A DNA stretch of 64,000 bases from Anabaena subtropica FACHB-260 (GCF_014697105.1 NZ_JACJRF010000017.1:44476-108475), one strand, 5' to 3'; counted from the stretch's first letter, positions 1 through 9,169 are shown. Numbers and translations: made by a program. Notes: generated by a model not told the origin, from the letters alone.

Positions 1-84
1 GAAGTTACAACCCCCCAACCAACAGTTAAACCGACAGCCGTAGCTTTGCCATATCGTTATATTCCTGGCAATAAAACCACTTGA
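1..84 (+). CDS. cpcG1: C-terminal end of a phycobilisome rod-core linker (probable CpcG1), 5' truncated by the window
   Basis: An open frame enters from the left edge and stops with TGA at 82-84. The 27 visible residues end in PYRYIPGNKTT, Pro/Thr-rich like the tail of a CpcG linker. It lies 40 bp ahead of the next cpcG copy in the same direction, and Anabaena-type genomes have four tandem cpcG genes after cpcBACDEF, so this is most likely the first one. No linker domain is visible, so the assignment rests on position and tail composition. Confidence 0.6.
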   Translation, partial: EVTTPQPTVKPTAVALPYRYIPGNKTT

Positions 85-124
85 GAAGGCAACTGACAAC
101 TAATAACTGACAACTAACCAAACC

Positions 125-868
125 ATGTCAATCCCATTACTAGAATACAAACCCAGTTCTCAAAACCAGCGTGTTCCTGGGTACGAAGTTCCTAACGAAG
201 ATACTCCCAGAATTTACCGCATCGAAGACGCTGCCTACGATGGCGAACTCAAAGAACTAATTTGGGCTGCTTATCGGCAGGTGTTTAGTGAACACGTCAT
301 CCTAAAATTCTTCCGCCAAGGCAATCTAGAATCCCAATTGAAGAATCGGGCAATCAGTGTCCGCGATTTCATTCGGGGTCTAGCTAAATCAGAGGCTTTC
401 AAGAGTTTAGTCATCAAGAGTAACTCTAACTACCGCCTTGTAGAATTAGCACTGAAACGGCTTTTGGGTCGTGCGCCTTATAATAAGGATGAAGAAATTG
501 CTTGGTCAATCAAGATAGCAACCAATGGTTGGGATGGCTTTGTTGATGCTCTGCTCGATTCTGAAGAATATCAGAGCAACTTTGGTGAGAATATAGTCCC
601 CTACCAACGGCGACGCTATAAAGATAGACCCTTCAATCTAGTCACACCACGCTACGGCAACTACTGGCGCGACAAGTTGGAAAGTGAGCGCTACATAGAA
701 GGTGATATTAAAAATTTCTTGGAATTAGCTAAATCCATAGAAATCAAGACCGTCACCTTTACACCAGTAAGCACTGCCAATATTAAAATTCCCGACACAA
801 CCCGGAACACCACACCGGCAGGGATTCCCATCTCCGTAAATCCTAGCGCCAATTTCCCCGTGCGGTAA
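125..868 (+). CDS. cpcG2: phycobilisome rod-core linker polypeptide CpcG2
   Basis: This 247-residue linker attaches phycocyanin rods to the allophycocyanin core of the phycobilisome on the thylakoid surface. It starts [20 protein letters not shown], the usual CpcG N-terminus, and carries one PBS-linker domain at about residues 25-170 ([55 protein letters not shown]). The soluble C-terminal tail (about 190-247) has no membrane segment and would be the core-contacting part. It is the second of four tandem cpcG genes. The numbering follows the order known from Anabaena sp. PCC 7120 and is an inference; the family assignment is firm. Confidence 0.93.
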   Translation: MSIPLLEYKPSSQNQRVPGYEVPNEDTPRIYRIEDAAYDGELKELIWAAYRQVFSEHVILKFFRQGNLESQLKNRAISVRDFIRGLAKSEAFKSLVIKSNSNYRLVELALKRLLGRAPYNKDEEIAWSIKIATNGWDGFVDALLDSEEYQSNFGENIVPYQRRRYKDRPFNLVTPRYGNYWRDKLESERYIEGDIKNFLELAKSIEIKTVTFTPVSTANIKIPDTTRNTTPAGIPISVNPSANFPVR

Positions 869-906
869 GTTGCCGACCAACTTCTTTGAAACCGGAGATT
901 TTCACA

Positions 907-1617
907 ATGGCATTACCTTTACTGGAATACAAACCCACAACTCAAAATCAACGAGTTCGGAGTTTTGGGACGGCTGATTTAAATGAGGATACTCCTTATA
1001 TCTACCGTCTAGAAGATGCCAACTCTCCCAGTGAAATTGAAGAACTGATTTGGGCTACCTATCGCCAAGTCTTTAACGAACAAGAGATTCTCAAGTTCAA
1101 TCGACAAATTGGCTTAGAAACCCAACTCAAAAATCGGTCAATTACGGTTAGGGATTTTATTCGAGGTTTAGCTAAGTCAGAGCGCTTTTATCAGCTAGTT
1201 GTCACACCTAACAACAACTATCGGCTGGTGGAAATGTGCCTCAAGCGGCTATTGGGACGCTCTCCCTATAACCAAGAAGAAAAAATTGCTTGGTCAATTC
1301 AAATTGCCAGCAAAGGTTGGGGAGGATTTGTTGATGCTTTGATTGACAGTTCAGAGTATGAGCAAGCCTTTGGTGACTACACCGTACCCTACCAGCGCAA
1401 ACGGATGACTACAGACCGACCATTCAGCTTTACACCTCGTTATGGTGCTGATTACCGTGACAAAGCCTATACCCTCAGACAAGAACGTTATATCACCGAT
1501 TGGTATAGAAGATCCAATCGTAATTATGATGGGGCGGCAATATTAGCAGTATTGCTGGTCATCAGCGCTGGATTGACTTTCCTGTTCGTCCTAAATTGGT
1601 TGGGGTATCAGCTCTAG
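907..1617 (+). CDS. cpcL: membrane-anchored rod linker CpcL (CpcG3-type)
   Basis: I start this 236-residue linker at ATG 907 because the protein then begins [17 protein letters not shown] like its paralogues, with GGAG at 893-896; an upstream TTG at 886 is possible but less likely. The PBS-linker domain fills about residues 20-170. Unlike its neighbours it ends in a hydrophobic helix (roughly 210-231, [19 protein letters not shown]) preceded by basic residues. In cyanobacteria this marks CpcL (also called CpcG2 or CpcG3 depending on species), which holds a coreless phycocyanin rod at the membrane and passes energy mainly to photosystem I. Anabaena PCC 7120 has the same arrangement, third in a cpcG tandem. 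Confidence 0.93.
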   Translation: MALPLLEYKPTTQNQRVRSFGTADLNEDTPYIYRLEDANSPSEIEELIWATYRQVFNEQEILKFNRQIGLETQLKNRSITVRDFIRGLAKSERFYQLVVTPNNNYRLVEMCLKRLLGRSPYNQEEKIAWSIQIASKGWGGFVDALIDSSEYEQAFGDYTVPYQRKRMTTDRPFSFTPRYGADYRDKAYTLRQERYITDWYRRSNRNYDGAAILAVLLVISAGLTFLFVLNWLGYQL

Positions 1618-1732
1618 CTATTGACCTAATGCGGGAAAATAAGTAAAGCATGAAGGAGGATTTTGAGAAATCAAACCTCTTTCAGTTGATAAAGCTAGCT
1701 GTTTAACTTTTTAATAAGGGGAATAACTCAGC

Positions 1733-2494
1733 ATGGCATTGCCATTACTTCAATACAAACCAAGCTCTCAAAATCACCGGGTTGCCAGCTTTGGTGTCGC
1801 TGACCAAAACGAAGATACACCATACATCTATCGCATAGAAGATGTTAGCTCCTACACTGATATTCAAAACATCATTTGGGCTTCCTATCGCCAAGTCTTC
1901 AGCGAACATGAAATTCTCAAGTTCAATCGCCAAAAAACGCTGGAATCCCAGGTGAAGAATGGCTCTATTTCTGTGAGAGATTTCATTCGTGGTCTAGCTA
2001 AATCTGAAGCCTTCTACCGTCTAGTTGTCTCAGTTAACAACAACTACCGCCTAGTTGACATCACTCTAAAACGTCTTTTGGGTCGTTCTTCTTACAACAA
2101 AGACGAGCAAATCGCTTGGTCTATTGTCATCGGGACTAAAGGTTTTAGCGGTTTTGTTGATGCACTCATCGACAGCGAAGAATACACCAATAATTTTGGT
2201 GAAAACATCGTACCTTACCAACGTAAACGGATGGAAGGTCGTCCCTATAACTTGGTAACTCCCCGTTACGGCGAAGACTTCCAAGAAAAAGCAGGTACAG
2301 TGCAAACAGACTGGCGCTTTACCTTGGACAAGTTCTACAGTCGCAAGTCCAAAGAAAAACAACTGCGCGAAGGCGACCCTCGCAAATTTGCGGATATGGC
2401 AGTGTCAGTTGGTGGTCAAGGTAACTACGCACAAAGAATCTCTGCTTTTGATATTGACTATCTAAATGCAGTGCCAAACCGTAGCAGACGCTAA
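1733..2494 (+). CDS. cpcG4: phycobilisome rod-core linker polypeptide CpcG4
   Basis: This 253-residue rod-core linker starts at ATG 1733 behind AAGGGGAA. The N-terminus [20 protein letters not shown] and the PBS-linker domain (about 20-170: [49 protein letters not shown]) match the neighbours. The C-terminal tail is soluble, ending [12 protein letters not shown]. It closes the cpcG tandem. The 115-bp gap from cpcL is the longest in the tandem, so some transcripts could begin here, though I see no clear promoter. A 13-bp inverted repeat follows and may end the operon. Confidence 0.93.
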   Translation: MALPLLQYKPSSQNHRVASFGVADQNEDTPYIYRIEDVSSYTDIQNIIWASYRQVFSEHEILKFNRQKTLESQVKNGSISVRDFIRGLAKSEAFYRLVVSVNNNYRLVDITLKRLLGRSSYNKDEQIAWSIVIGTKGFSGFVDALIDSEEYTNNFGENIVPYQRKRMEGRPYNLVTPRYGEDFQEKAGTVQTDWRFTLDKFYSRKSKEKQLREGDPRKFADMAVSVGGQGNYAQRISAFDIDYLNAVPNRSRR

Positions 2495-2522
2495 GATTTA
2501 ACATCTGATAGTCTGAATTTTA

Positions 2523-2612
2523 TACTGGGTCTAGTTTTTGCGTTGATGTGACGAAAAGTTTGCAGTTTCTCTGTTGGCTGGGTGTGACATTGGGTGGAGA
2601 CTAGACCCAGTA
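2523..2612. repeat. 13-bp perfect inverted repeat with 64-bp loop after the cpc operon
   Basis: TACTGGGTCTAGT (2523-2535) is matched exactly by ACTAGACCCAGTA (2600-2612), followed by GCTTTTTATA. It could be the transcription end of the cpc genes, or a small interspersed element with terminal inverted repeats. The loop is long for an intrinsic terminator. Confidence 0.6.
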
Positions 2613-2622
2613 GCTTTTTATA

Positions 2623-3441
2623 CTATATTTTTCGACCACTCACAAAAAAAGTTAAATTTTCGTACCAAACACCTTGTTCTGTTGCTTTCGCTTCAATCTC
2701 TCGACAATATTCTGCTTTTACTTCTTCCATCTGTTCTGATGACAGATTTAAAAGAGGATTTTCTCTAGGATGGAACCATCCACCATTCCATCTTTTAGCT
2801 TGTTCCAGACTGTGGTAGAAACCAAATTGTTGAGTTTTCACTTCAATATCTTCAAAACCGGCTGCTTCCATTAGAAGATGGCATTTTTGGATAGTACCTG
2901 TTGGTTCATTTATATTGATGAGTAAAATATCATTCTTTGCACAAGCCTTAATAATAGTTGGTGCTTCACATGATTCTTGAGAACAACAAGAAAATCCTAC
3001 TATTCCGCCTTTTTTAAGAAATCGATACCACTTACTTAAAGCAGCCGGAATATCTCTAAAATAGACTATGGCTGTAGAACAAAGAATGACATCAAAACTT
3101 TCATCTTCAAAATCAATATACTCTGCGTCTGCTTCAATTAATTCGATATTTTGCAAACCTAATTTATTAATCTTCTCTTGTGCTTGAGCAAGCATACCTG
3201 AAGAAAAATCTACGCCTATGACTTTGCCAGTAGCACCAACAATTTCAGCAGCAGCGATCGCCATAATACCTGTTCCCGTTGCCAAGTCCAAAACTTTCTG
3301 CCCATTTTGTAGGGGAATTAGTTCTAATAAAGGCAAAGCGCGGCGAATTGTATAATCGTTGTCATACTTGCTTCTACTGTTGAAGAAGTTGATTACTTCT
3401 GTCTTATATGTTTGCTCGTATTGTGTGTTATCCATGAACAA
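2623..3441 (-). CDS. class I SAM-dependent methyltransferase
   Basis: A 272-residue protein with the Rossmann-type SAM methyltransferase fold. Motif I is VLDLATGTGIMAIAAAE (about 53-69), the ribose-binding acidic residue follows in KVIGVDFSSGMLAQA, and motif post-II/III is FDVILCSTAIVYF. This resembles UbiE/COQ5-like methyltransferases (Methyltransf_11/25), but the substrate cannot be read from sequence. It begins 2 bp after the stop of the HD-domain gene upstream, so the two are probably co-transcribed. No other metabolic genes adjoin the pair that would suggest a pathway. Confidence 0.85.
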   Translation of the reverse strand: MFMDNTQYEQTYKTEVINFFNSRSKYDNDYTIRRALPLLELIPLQNGQKVLDLATGTGIMAIAAAEIVGATGKVIGVDFSSGMLAQAQEKINKLGLQNIELIEADAEYIDFEDESFDVILCSTAIVYFRDIPAALSKWYRFLKKGGIVGFSCCSQESCEAPTIIKACAKNDILLININEPTGTIQKCHLLMEAAGFEDIEVKTQQFGFYHSLEQAKRWNGGWFHPRENPLLNLSSEQMEEVKAEYCREIEAKATEQGVWYENLTFFVSGRKI

Positions 3442-3443
3442 GA

Positions 3444-4082
3444 TTACTTGTTAAGTCTTTGAATTTCTGCTTGTAAATTAGCTCTAGCAGATTGTTCTGA
3501 TTTATCATATATTAACGGTGTGCAATATATACGCTGTCTTTGCAAAAATCTTTCTAGAACTTGTGTGCGTCCTTGAATATAATCACTGTCTGACATCCAA
3601 GCGTATTCTTGGCGGATGGCGTGAGCGTATTCTTGATAGTCAACTGGGTTAGTAGCCAAAATTGCCAAATCTGCATCTAGTAGGACTTGGCTATCAATAT
3701 CATCATCAGCTTGGTGGTGTTTGGTGTTGAGGATGAGGCGCTTCACTTTAGTTAGACAACTGAGGGGAATGCCTAAACTACTAAGTGATTCACAAGCATA
3801 TTCAGCGCTTTTTTCTTCATTATCTTGAGCCTGGGTGTCATAAATAATATCGTGAAACCAAGTTGCAAGTTGTACCGCCGCCAAATCTTGAGTGTAAGCT
3901 TGCAAACTCTGGATGGTATGGAAGACAGAACTAATGTGTTTAAGTGTGTGGTAATGGCGACTAGGATTTGAATAAGCTTGAATTAAATTTGTAAAGACTT
4001 GTTCGGCAGATGCCTTTTCCACCTCAAAGCTTTGAAGTGTATGTTGCCATTCGTAAAACAAAAAATTCTTTTCAGTAAGCAT
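3444..4082 (-). CDS. predicted HD-superfamily metal-dependent hydrolase
   Basis: A 212-residue protein of the N-methyl-D-aspartate-receptor NMDAR2C-like/COG4339 group. Metal-binding signatures are RHYHTLKHI (about 43-51) and the HD pair in ATWFHDIIYD (about 70-79), followed by NEEKSAEYA. These proteins are predicted phosphohydrolases of the HD superfamily; their natural substrate is unknown. It starts at ATG 4082, about 170 bp from the divergent putA start, and runs directly into the methyltransferase gene. Confidence 0.82.
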   Translation of the reverse strand: MLTEKNFLFYEWQHTLQSFEVEKASAEQVFTNLIQAYSNPSRHYHTLKHISSVFHTIQSLQAYTQDLAAVQLATWFHDIIYDTQAQDNEEKSAEYACESLSSLGIPLSCLTKVKRLILNTKHHQADDDIDSQVLLDADLAILATNPVDYQEYAHAIRQEYAWMSDSDYIQGRTQVLERFLQRQRIYCTPLIYDKSEQSARANLQAEIQRLNK

Positions 4083-4251
4083 AAATTCTTCTGTGTGTTT
4101 AGAAAATTATTCACTACAGAAACAAAGAGAGGAAGCCTTACGTATTTTAAATTTGAATTGCTTATGTGTGGTGACAATAAAATTCACGAGTCACAATAGA
4201 AAGCACGGACTTTCCAGAGAAAGTCTTAAGTTGACTCAGGAGTTCCTATCA

Positions 4252-7242
4252 GTGGTATTACAAGTACAAACCAGCACCTACGAAGCTAAAACTCAAGAAA
4301 TTGCTAGGCAATTATTAGCTGCTACCCAAGAAAATCGTTCATTTCTTGCCTCTTTGCGCGATCAAATGCGTTGGGATGACAAATTGCTTGCTTGGGCGAT
4401 GAGTAACCCCGGTTTACGGGTGCAATTATTTAGGTTTATTGATACTTTGCCCGCATTACATAGCAAAGCAGAAATTGCTGCTCATTTACAAGAATATTTA
4501 GGAGATGAATCTGTTGAACTTCCCGCAGCTTTAAAGGGGATGCTGAATTTTGCTAACCCTGATTCTATGCCGGGACAAGTGGCTGCAACTACTGTATCAA
4601 CGGCAGTTGAGACTTTAGCTCATAAATATATTTCTGGGGAAAATATTAAGCAAGTCATTAAGACAGTTGAACGACTACGAAAAGAAAAAATGGCGTTCAC
4701 CATCGACTTACTTGGTGAGGCGGTAATTACGGAAATTGAGGCACAGTCTTATTTAGAACGCTATTTAGAATTAATTACTCAATTAACAGAAGCGTCTAAG
4801 AATTGGGCTAATATCCCGGCTATTGATGAAGCCGATGGGGAACAGATAGCAAAAGTCCAGGTTTCTGTGAAGTTAACGGCATTTTATTCCCAATTCGATC
4901 CGTTAGACGCTAAGGGTAGTGAGGAGAAAGTTAGCGATCGCATTCGTATTTTATTACGTCATGCTAAGGAGTTGGGGGCAGCTATCCATTTTGATATGGA
5001 ACAGTACGCCTACAAAGACTTAACTTTAAATATTTTGCAAAAAATCTTATTAGAAGATGAGTTTCGTCAACGCACAGATATAGGGATGACGATTCAAGCA
5101 TATCTAAGAGATAGTGAGCAAGATGCTAGAAATATCATTGCTTGGTTGAAACAGCGCGGTTATCCTTTAACAATTCGTTTGGTAAAAGGCGCATATTGGG
5201 ATCAGGAAACTATCAAGGCAGCACAAAAGCACTGGAATCAACCTGTTTTTAACGATAAGGCGGCGACTGATGCCAATTTTGAAGCGATAACTCAATTATT
5301 GCTGGAAAATCATCAATATGTTTATTCTGCCATTGGTAGCCATAATGTGCGATCGCAAGCTTTGGCGATGGCAATTGCTGAGACTTTAAATATCCCCAGG
5401 CGGCGGTTTGAGATGCAGGTGCTTTATGGCATGGGGGATAAGTTAGCGAAGGGTTTGGTTGATCGGGGGTATCGAGTCCGGGTTTATTGTCCTTATGGTG
5501 AGTTATTGCCGGGGATGGCTTATCTGATTCGGCGGTTATTGGAAAATACGGCGAATAGTTCGTTTTTACGGCAAAATTTGGAGAATCGTCCGGTGGAGGA
5601 GTTGCTGGCAGCGCCGAAAGTTGATTTAGCCCAGGCAAAGGTGCATTCGCCGGAGGCATTCTCACAGGGTAGACACTTTGTGGGGGCGGCGGATACAGAT
5701 TACGCAGAGGAGGAGGACAGAACAAAGGCGGCGCGGGCTTTTGCTGTGGTACGTGGGGAGTTGGGCAAGACTTATTTACCTCTAATTAATGGGGAGTATG
5801 TGCAGACTGCTGAGGTGATTGATTCTGTTAATCCTTCTAATTTTAGTGAGGTGATTGGTAAGGTTGGATTGATTAGTGTGGAACAGGCGGAGCAGGCAAT
5901 GCAGGCGGCGAAGGCGGCTTTTCCTGGGTGGCGGCGGACTCCTGTTAAGGAACGGGCGGCGATTTTGCGGAAGGCGGCTGATTTGATGGAACAGCGTCGG
6001 GCGGAATTGTCGGCTTGGATAGTTTTGGAAGTAGGGAAACCTGTTAAGGAGGCGGACGCAGAGGTTTCAGAGGCGATAGATTTTTGTCGCTACTACGCGG
6101 ATGAGATGGAACGGTTATATCAAGGTATAAATTATGATGTTGCTGGGGAGACGAATCGTTATATTTACCAGCCACGGGGTATTGCTGTCGTCATTTCTCC
6201 TTGGAATTTCCCTTTGGCGATCGCCTGTGGAATGACTGTTGCTGCCTTGGTTACAGGCAATTGCACCCTGCTTAAGCCTGCGGAAACTTCTTCTGTGATT
6301 ACTGCTAAACTGACGGAAATCTTAATAGATGCTGGCATTCCTAAAGGTGTATTTCAATACGTGCCGGGTAAGGGTTCACAAGTAGGGGCTTATTTAGTAA
6401 GTCATGCCGATACTCATCTGATTGCTTTTACTGGTTCTCAGGAAGTTGGTTGTCGCATCTATGCAGAAGCGGCTACACTCAAACCACTACAAAGGCACAT
6501 GAAGCGAGTAATTGCCGAAATGGGCGGGAAAAATGCCATTATTGTCGATGAAAGTGCTGATTTAGACCAAGCCGTTGTCGGAGTGGTACAGTCAGCTTTT
6601 GGTTACAGTGGGCAAAAGTGTTCTGCTTGTTCGCGGGTAGTAGTGGTGGAAGCAATTTACGATGCTTTTATCCGGCGAGTGGTGGAAGCGACGAAATCCT
6701 TAAATATTGGCGAGGCGGAGTTACCTAGTAGCCAAGTCGGGCCAGTGATTGATGCCAATGCCCGCGATCGCATCCGCGAGTATATTGAGAAGGGTAAGGC
6801 AGAATCTCAGGTGGCGTTAGAGTTAAGCGCACCGAACCACGGTTATTTTGTCGGGCCAGTCATCTTTGGTGAAGTTCCACCCAATGGAACGATAGCCCAG
6901 CAAGAAATTTTCGGACCTGTGTTAGCAGTAATTAAAGCTAAAGATTTTGCTCAAGCCTTAGCAATTGCTAACGATACCGACTACGCCTTGACTGGTGGGC
7001 TTTATTCCCGCACACCTTCCCACATTCAACAAGCCCAAGAAGAATTTGAAGTTGGTAACTTATATATCAACCGTAACATTACAGGGGCGATCGTTGCTAG
7101 ACAGCCCTTTGGTGGCTTCAAACTTTCTGGTGTCGGTTCCAAAGCCGGCGGCCCTGATTATCTGTTGCAGTTCTTAGAACCACGCACAATCACAGAAAAC
7201 ATTCAACGCCAAGGTTTTGCACCCATTGAAGGTGCAGAATAA
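4252..7242 (+). CDS. putA: bifunctional proline dehydrogenase / L-glutamate gamma-semialdehyde dehydrogenase (PutA)
   Basis: This enzyme oxidises proline to glutamate in two steps. I start it at GTG 4252 (996 residues) because AGGAG lies at 4238-4242 and the longer reading to 4093 adds unrelated residues. The N-terminal half is the FAD proline dehydrogenase barrel (VSVKLTAFYSQFDP, HFDMEQYAYKDLTL, QAYLRDSEQD, RLVKGAYWDQE, CPYGELLPGMAYLIRRLLEN). The C-terminal half is an aldehyde dehydrogenase with ISPWNFPLAIACG, FTGSQEVG, the general base in AEMGGKNAII and nucleophile Cys790 in GQKCSACSR. It has no N-terminal DNA-binding domain of the enterobacterial kind, so self-repression is not expected. 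Its place after the cpcG genes matches Anabaena. Confidence 0.95.
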   Translation: MVLQVQTSTYEAKTQEIARQLLAATQENRSFLASLRDQMRWDDKLLAWAMSNPGLRVQLFRFIDTLPALHSKAEIAAHLQEYLGDESVELPAALKGMLNFANPDSMPGQVAATTVSTAVETLAHKYISGENIKQVIKTVERLRKEKMAFTIDLLGEAVITEIEAQSYLERYLELITQLTEASKNWANIPAIDEADGEQIAKVQVSVKLTAFYSQFDPLDAKGSEEKVSDRIRILLRHAKELGAAIHFDMEQYAYKDLTLNILQKILLEDEFRQRTDIGMTIQAYLRDSEQDARNIIAWLKQRGYPLTIRLVKGAYWDQETIKAAQKHWNQPVFNDKAATDANFEAITQLLLENHQYVYSAIGSHNVRSQALAMAIAETLNIPRRRFEMQVLYGMGDKLAKGLVDRGYRVRVYCPYGELLPGMAYLIRRLLENTANSSFLRQNLENRPVEELLAAPKVDLAQAKVHSPEAFSQGRHFVGAADTDYAEEEDRTKAARAFAVVRGELGKTYLPLINGEYVQTAEVIDSVNPSNFSEVIGKVGLISVEQAEQAMQAAKAAFPGWRRTPVKERAAILRKAADLMEQRRAELSAWIVLEVGKPVKEADAEVSEAIDFCRYYADEMERLYQGINYDVAGETNRYIYQPRGIAVVISPWNFPLAIACGMTVAALVTGNCTLLKPAETSSVITAKLTEILIDAGIPKGVFQYVPGKGSQVGAYLVSHADTHLIAFTGSQEVGCRIYAEAATLKPLQRHMKRVIAEMGGKNAIIVDESADLDQAVVGVVQSAFGYSGQKCSACSRVVVVEAIYDAFIRRVVEATKSLNIGEAELPSSQVGPVIDANARDRIREYIEKGKAESQVALELSAPNHGYFVGPVIFGEVPPNGTIAQQEIFGPVLAVIKAKDFAQALAIANDTDYALTGGLYSRTPSHIQQAQEEFEVGNLYINRNITGAIVARQPFGGFKLSGVGSKAGGPDYLLQFLEPRTITENIQRQGFAPIEGAE

Positions 7243-7253
7243 AGAATAAAAAG

Positions 7254-7425
7254 CAATACAGTTCAGTGAAGAAATAAAATCAATTACTGCCAATACAACA
7301 GATAGACTTTTTTGGAGGGGGTTTGGGGGACGCAACCGTCCCCCAATAGGGGGTTTGGGGGAGAATCCCCCGAATCTTGGTTCTCAACAAATTGATTGAC
7401 TAATCACCTTAACTGAACCGTATTG
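7254..7425. mobile_element. MITE-like element A (18-bp imperfect terminal inverted repeats)
   Basis: CAATACAGTTCAGTGAAG (7254-7271) pairs with CTTAACTGAACCGTATTG (7408-7425) at 16 of 18 positions. The interior is G/C-run rich, with the direct repeat GGGGGTTTGGGGGA at 7317-7330 and 7349-7362, and holds no gene. The same terminal sequence recurs in element B near 9014-9158, so these are two members of one non-autonomous family. I see no convincing target duplication here. Confidence 0.65.
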
Positions 7426-7430
7426 GAATA

Positions 7431-7462
7431 AAAAGAGGTGCGTCGCTTGACGCACCTCTTTT
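7431..7462. terminator. bidirectional intrinsic terminator between putA and tRNA-Pro
   Basis: AAAAGAGGTGCGTC (7431-7444) and its exact complement (7449-7462) form a 14-bp stem with a 4-base loop. Reading either way the stem runs into a T tract, so it can stop both putA and the minus-strand tRNA-Pro transcript. Confidence 0.85.
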
Positions 7463-7533
7463 TAAAATAATTAAATTGAAGGATTGAGTTGGGGGAAACT
7501 CTACAACCTTTACGTAATTCAGTGTCCTATCAA

Positions 7534-7607
7534 TCGGAGCGGCGGGATTCGAACCCACGACCTCCACTACCCCAAAGTGGCGCGCTACCAAGCTGCGCTA
7601 CGCCCCG
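7534..7607 (-). tRNA. trnP-GGG: tRNA-Pro (anticodon GGG)
   Basis: The minus strand folds into a full cloverleaf of 74 bases. The acceptor stem is CGGGGCG/CGCTCCG with one G-U pair and discriminator A. The D-arm is GCGCAGCTTGGTAGCGC. The anticodon stem CCACT/AGTGG closes loop TTGGGGT, placing GGG at 34-36 (plus-strand 7571-7573) with G37. The T-arm contains GGTTCGAATCC. CCA is not encoded. Confidence 0.96.
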
Positions 7608-7657
7608 GTCAGAATTATTATATTACCGCAAACTCTGAGTAGAATCAAGGGGTAAGC

Positions 7658-8023
7658 TCAAAAAACTTTCAGCATTCCAGCCGCTTGCAACAAATTAGGC
7701 ACAGCAGAGGGATTCCATTTACCCTCAACACAGCGTCCTGTATTCAGAATCAAGCGCAGGCTATATTCATGAGGATAGCCTTCTACCTCCATCCATAATA
7801 AATCGCTTTCGGCTTCACAGGCAATCTTCTCCTCATCCATTAATTCGGCGGCGAGTTGCTTCATAGTGTTTGCTAACTTAGCTAAGAGATGGCAAAAATC
7901 ATCTAACTCAGCTTCGGTTAACTCAATTGCCCAATCATCAGTACCGACTAAACCTTTAAATTCGGTTGCATTGGGATTCCAACCAATGCGCCAGCCAGCA
8001 CCACTTTTAATTAGACGTTCCAT
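7658..8023 (-). CDS. DUF1818 family protein of unknown function
   Basis: A 121-residue cytoplasmic protein that I recognise as the cyanobacteria-specific DUF1818 family. Conserved-looking stretches are GAGWRIGWNP, FKGLVGTDDWAIELTEAE, LLWMEVEGYPHEYSLRLI and RCVEGKWNPSAVPNLL. There is no signal peptide, membrane segment or recognisable catalytic motif. It lies 29 bp downstream of the secreted-protein gene and in line with rpoZ, so the three may form one transcript ending near tRNA-Pro. Function is unknown. Confidence 0.75.
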   Translation of the reverse strand: MERLIKSGAGWRIGWNPNATEFKGLVGTDDWAIELTEAELDDFCHLLAKLANTMKQLAAELMDEEKIACEAESDLLWMEVEGYPHEYSLRLILNTGRCVEGKWNPSAVPNLLQAAGMLKVF

Positions 8024-8052
8024 GAAAATTTTGATGAAAAGGATGGGGTGAT

Positions 8053-8631
8053 TTATTTGAGGAGTTCAGCGCCTCCTGTTTGGGGAAGTGTGGTGTTGGG
8101 AGTGTTGGGACTGGTTGAGGTGCTGGGGCGTGGAGTTGGTTGAGTGGTGGTATTTGGGTTAAAAATATTAGTTAAAACTTGTACTAAAGCATTGCGTTGA
8201 TTACGATTGAGGCGAGAAATGGCAGCGCGATCGCCTTCTATGGGATTCTGCCGCAATGTATCATTACCTGGATAGGTACTGTCGTACATAATTTCATTAG
8301 CATCCAAGTAATCAGCTAGAGTTAGTTTCCAATCTAGGCGATAATTAGGAGCGCGTTCTTTCACATATACGTGATATCTAATTAAGCGACTTGCCAAGGT
8401 ATTATTCTCTGCCACTCTGCCAGTTTCTCTACTGGTGTATTGATTTTCTCTAGGAAAGTCGGGCAATTGTTGATACACTTGCTGCCAAACTTCACCAGGG
8501 CTAATTCTCTGAGCTATCGCAGGTTGGATGCTGGTTAAATTAACTCCACCCAAAGTAATAACACCCGCTACCACAAAGGCAGTTGTCAATGCTGAGTTAA
8601 ACTTCACAAATATAAACTGAAGGGTTGACAA
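8053..8631 (-). CDS. secreted or periplasmic hypothetical protein with proline/threonine-rich tail
   Basis: A 192-residue protein. The N-terminus has a signal-peptide-like hydrophobic run (about 13-37, TTAFVVAGVITLGGVNL) ending in a probable AIAQ cleavage site. The mature part (about 42-155) is an uncharacterised domain with EVWQQVYQQLPDFPREN, SRLIRYHVYVKERAPNYRLDWKLTLADYL and SRLNRNQRNALVQVL. The C-terminal 35 residues are low-complexity Pro/Thr/Ser/Asn. I do not recognise a function. It is 66 bp downstream of rpoZ on the same strand. Confidence 0.7.
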   Translation of the reverse strand: MSTLQFIFVKFNSALTTAFVVAGVITLGGVNLTSIQPAIAQRISPGEVWQQVYQQLPDFPRENQYTSRETGRVAENNTLASRLIRYHVYVKERAPNYRLDWKLTLADYLDANEIMYDSTYPGNDTLRQNPIEGDRAAISRLNRNQRNALVQVLTNIFNPNTTTQPTPRPSTSTSPNTPNTTLPQTGGAELLK

Positions 8632-8697
8632 ATATTCTGAGAAGAAAGGGCAAAGTGACTGGTGATCAACTCAGCACTTTCAACTCAGCACTATATT

Positions 8698-8934
8698 TTA
8701 AATTTCACCAATGATTTCTGGTTGTGTCAATTCATCAGACATTTCAATAATTGCCCTGAGTACTGGCTTCATCATTGCATCTTCAGCACTTTCAAATTCT
8801 TCATAACGCCGACGTTTGGCGCGATTTGCCACCTGAACCGTAATGCGGTAGCGATTTGAAGCTGCACTAATTAAATCCTCAGCACGGTGCATAATCTGAG
8901 ATTGGGTTGTCTCGAACTTAGAACGCTTGAGCAT
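8698..8934 (-). CDS. rpoZ: DNA-directed RNA polymerase omega subunit
   Basis: A 78-residue omega subunit, which binds the beta' C-terminal region and helps RNA polymerase assemble. Diagnostic segments are [28 protein letters not shown] (about 15-42) and [20 protein letters not shown]. Length and sequence fit the short cyanobacterial RpoZ. It leads the minus-strand group running into the secreted protein and DUF1818 genes. Confidence 0.92.
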
Positions 8935-9003
8935 AGTAATGGGTTCTTGGGGACATACCCTAGTTTAGCAGTACTGATCAAGACTAGGGACAGGAAACAG
9001 GCA

Positions 9004-9169
9004 GAGGAGAACCCAATACGGTTCGGATAAGCAGGGGGTGCAGGGGGAGAATAGAAGCAGGGGAAGAGAAATTGCTTAATAATAACTCTCTTCCCTCCCT
9101 GCCTCCCCTGCACCCCCTGCTCACCTCAACAGATAACTCTGTTAACCGAACCGTATTGGAGGAGAACCC
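9004..9169. mobile_element. MITE-like element B with flanking direct repeats, in the rpoZ-fasciclin gap
   Basis: The 345-bp gap 8935-9279 has no gene and mostly holds this element. CAATACGGTTCGGATAAG (9014-9031) is an imperfect inverse of the sequence ending CCGAACCGTATTG at 9158, and the interior is itself partly palindromic (AGCAGGGGGTGCAGGGGG near 9030, complemented near 9105-9120). GAGGAGAACCC occurs immediately outside both ends (9004-9014 and 9159-9169), as a target-site duplication would. The termini match element A. The remaining gap, 9170-9279, should hold the fasciclin-gene promoter, but I cannot name its boxes. Confidence 0.7.

Noticed and set aside
886..906. TTG start for cpcL
   Set aside because: ATG 907 gives the N-terminus shared with the other CpcG proteins.
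4093..4251. Longer N-terminus for PutA
   Set aside because: The extra 53 residues have no family similarity and a good ribosome-binding site precedes GTG 4252.
5249..5725. 158-residue antisense frame within putA
   Set aside because: Proline-rich shadow of the aldehyde/proline dehydrogenase frame with no start signal.
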